Part shown: piece by piece, positions 62,141 to 64,000 of the stretch
Layout: the number at the start of each line of letters is the position of its first letter
How positions within the stretch are numbered: the stretch's first letter is position 1
Origin: Mesostigma viride
Taxonomy: Eukaryota; Streptophyta; Mesostigmatophyceae; Mesostigmatales; Mesostigmataceae
Direction of reading: 5' to 3'
DNA length: 64,000 nt
Assembly: GCA_009746045.1 (NCBI GenBank)
Contig: RPFO01000154.1
Location: forward strand, 4,034,763 to 4,098,762
Position numbers and translations under genes: made by a program
The notes under the pieces: generated by a model
Databases searched by the model: none
What the model saw: only the letters and a program-made list of their open reading frames with translations
What the model was told of the DNA's origin: nothing

Positions 62141-64000
62141 TAGGCCGGTTTGTGGCAGTACCGCAACCAGGCCTCTTTGCAGCTGTCGCAACCATCCACA
62201 TTCGGTGGCAGCTGGCCATGGCGGCACAAGCCCAATTTAGTCGATGGCTACCAGCCTTCCCTTTAATTCGGGAGGGCCCAGAGTGACTTAAACTTTTGGC
62301 CGCCGAGGGAGGAAGGTGGCGGGGCCCCTGTTTTTCGAAGACTGTACAGGACTCGATTTCCACTGCACTATTTGGGCGCCGACCGACACTATGGAACATC
62401 ATCTCCTGCCACGAGATGAGTTGGGCAGGCCCGGCCACAGTCAACGGGAGCTGTGGTGCACGCGGGTGGTAGTAAAAATGAGATGGTGCAGGAATCACTG
62501 TAAAACAGTATTGCGTGGTCCAAGCTGCCGAAACCTGAAATTCAGGTCGCCTGGCGTACATATTACCTCCGTTACTGCAGCTGAACATCCGGCCGGCGGG
62601 GCCAGATGGGGAGGTGTGGGGAAGTACGAGGTGACGAGTTGTTGGGGGAAGTGTCCATGCAGTATTTAATAGCAGAATTTTACCCGACGCATGGAGGAGG
62701 AGGAGCCTCGTGCTGCAGACGAGCTGAGGGTAGGGTCCGGTGCCTTAACGGGCACCCGACTACTGCTATGTTATACATCGTTGGGGTGCTTCCATTCGGT
62801 TATGACCGTTTACCATATCAAGGAGACAACCAGCGCAGGCAAGGGCGGCGCAGGCCAGAAATCGGGAGAATCCCCCGAGATAGTTTAACATATCAAGGAG
62901 ACAACCAGTGCAGGCCATATTGATGTCTGAAAGACTGATGAAATCCTTGCCAGGCTGGCCGTTGGCGGCACTTGGCGCAGCGCCGAAGTAACGGTAACCG
63001 AGAGGTAATCGAGTACCTCCGTTGCCTATGTTACATAGCCTTCGGTGCCGGTACCGCTGGTTACCAGGGAGGCCGTCTGTTACTCGGCCGGTATCGGTGT
63101 TACCGGTAACCTACTGGTCGGTTTCGGTAATCTATATCTATTGGTCGGTTCCGGTAACCGACCGACCCCTCGGTTTACTCCCCAGTATCCAACCCAACCC
63201 AACCCTCTAGCCACGGGAGCCCCCCGGGGGTAAGGGGCAGACCCCCTCCCCCCCCCCTCATTCGTTGCCACCCCCGGGGGGTCTAGGCGGGTGGGGGGTG
63301 GGGGGTGGGCGTGGGGGGGTAAAGAAGGCTACCCCCCCCTCCCCCCCTTCCCCCCCCCCCCCCCCCCCCGGAGCTATTAATAAGAGCCGGAACCTTGGGA
63401 ACGGCTTGGCGGTTAAAAAAAAAAAAGTTGTCTCACTTAATAGACTTGTATTGTGATGTATATGTGAGACCAAGGTTCGGTGATGAGCTTAGCGGTGGAC
63501 ATTAATGGAAGTAGACTTGGGGGAGAAACCTCGGCAGCAAAGCCTGGGCGGGAAAACCTGGGCGGGAAAAACTGGGCGGGAAAAAATGGGCGGCACAGGT
63601 AATGGGCCCCTGTAACAACCAAATGTTACATCCAAAGTTTTCCTACTGTTGATCTTATTATGAGTTCTTGGGGACAATTATTTGGAAAGTTGGGAGGCTT
63701 CGACGCATGATTGATATTGGGCCTGCTGAGATTTGTCGAATTATTGTTCTACCCTCATTGGTCGTGGCCTGATCCACGTGGCCTCAAAATTCACAAACAA
63801 CACGAGGCCAGCACTACAGAATCTCCGTGACCTGGAACCAGATCCACCAGGTTGTAACAAGCAAAAATGACTTTGTTGTTACATCCTTTGTTTTGTGAAT
63901 GTTTGGCTTTTATTCGAGGACTTTTGGATCAGTATTGAGAAAGTTATGAGGTTTCTTTAAGACGACGGTACTTGGAGCTGATACTTTGTCAGCCAACTGA
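62141..64000. other. No gene seen
   Basis: It holds two copies of 'caaggagacaaccag.gcagg' (62818, 62895), repeated 'ggtcggttccggtaacc' phrases at 63100-63165 and long G/C runs at 63225-63370. It also has 'gggcgggaaaa' repeats at 63545-63590. No coding region or RNA gene is supported. Confidence 0.4.

Overview
The window is nuclear DNA of a eukaryote carrying a complete-looking integrated DNA virus. The host part has spliced genes with GT-AG introns, several classes of retrotransposon, microsatellites and a GC-rich coding style. The telomere-like CCCTAAA motif inside the viral repeats and the type of retroelements suit a unicellular alga, probably of the green lineage. That assignment is inference; the sequence does not name the organism.

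Bases 575-17912 form a 17.3-kb element bounded by terminal inverted repeats (TIRs) of about 590 bp. I read it as an endogenous Polinton-like virus (PLV). The left half is transcribed leftward and holds virion genes: two unknowns, an Ig-like/LamG fibre, a 56-aa protein, the double-jelly-roll major capsid protein (MCP), a small Ala/Gly-rich basic protein, the penton (minor capsid), a C2H2 zinc-finger protein and a 774-aa putative structural protein. The right half is transcribed rightward from a 24-bp divergent gap: a coiled-coil/AT-hook protein, the packaging ATPase, an AT-hook protein, a tyrosine recombinase, and a large primase-helicase of the herpes origin-binding type. No family-B DNA polymerase, rve integrase or adenain-type protease is visible. 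At least six frameshifts interrupt core genes although the two TIRs are nearly identical, so either the consensus has indel errors or decay is recent.

The rest is host DNA. 17.9-24.8 kb holds one clear gene, a secretory or membrane TPM-domain protein with a RING finger. 24.8-34.2 kb is a retroelement graveyard: a LINE family with a PD-(D/E)xK-like endonuclease, an RT resembling Penelope-like elements, a degenerate LINE RT, and a 409-bp palindrome. 35-43 kb holds single exons (a GT29 sialyltransferase-like motif, an acidic protein, a secreted-protein first exon), satellites and a MITE-like element. 44384-53470 is a seven-exon TRIM-type gene (RING, two B-boxes, coiled coil, fibronectin III). 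Four of its six splice donors have been tandemly copied together with the end of the exon.

54.9-61.8 kb contains three copies of a LINE ORF1. One is split precisely at TTAA by a 1.7-kb piggyBac-like non-autonomous transposon. The last 2 kb show no gene I can support.

The two most interesting signals are the PLV, with three perfect stem-loop units in each TIR, and the repeated exon-edge duplications in the TRIM gene.
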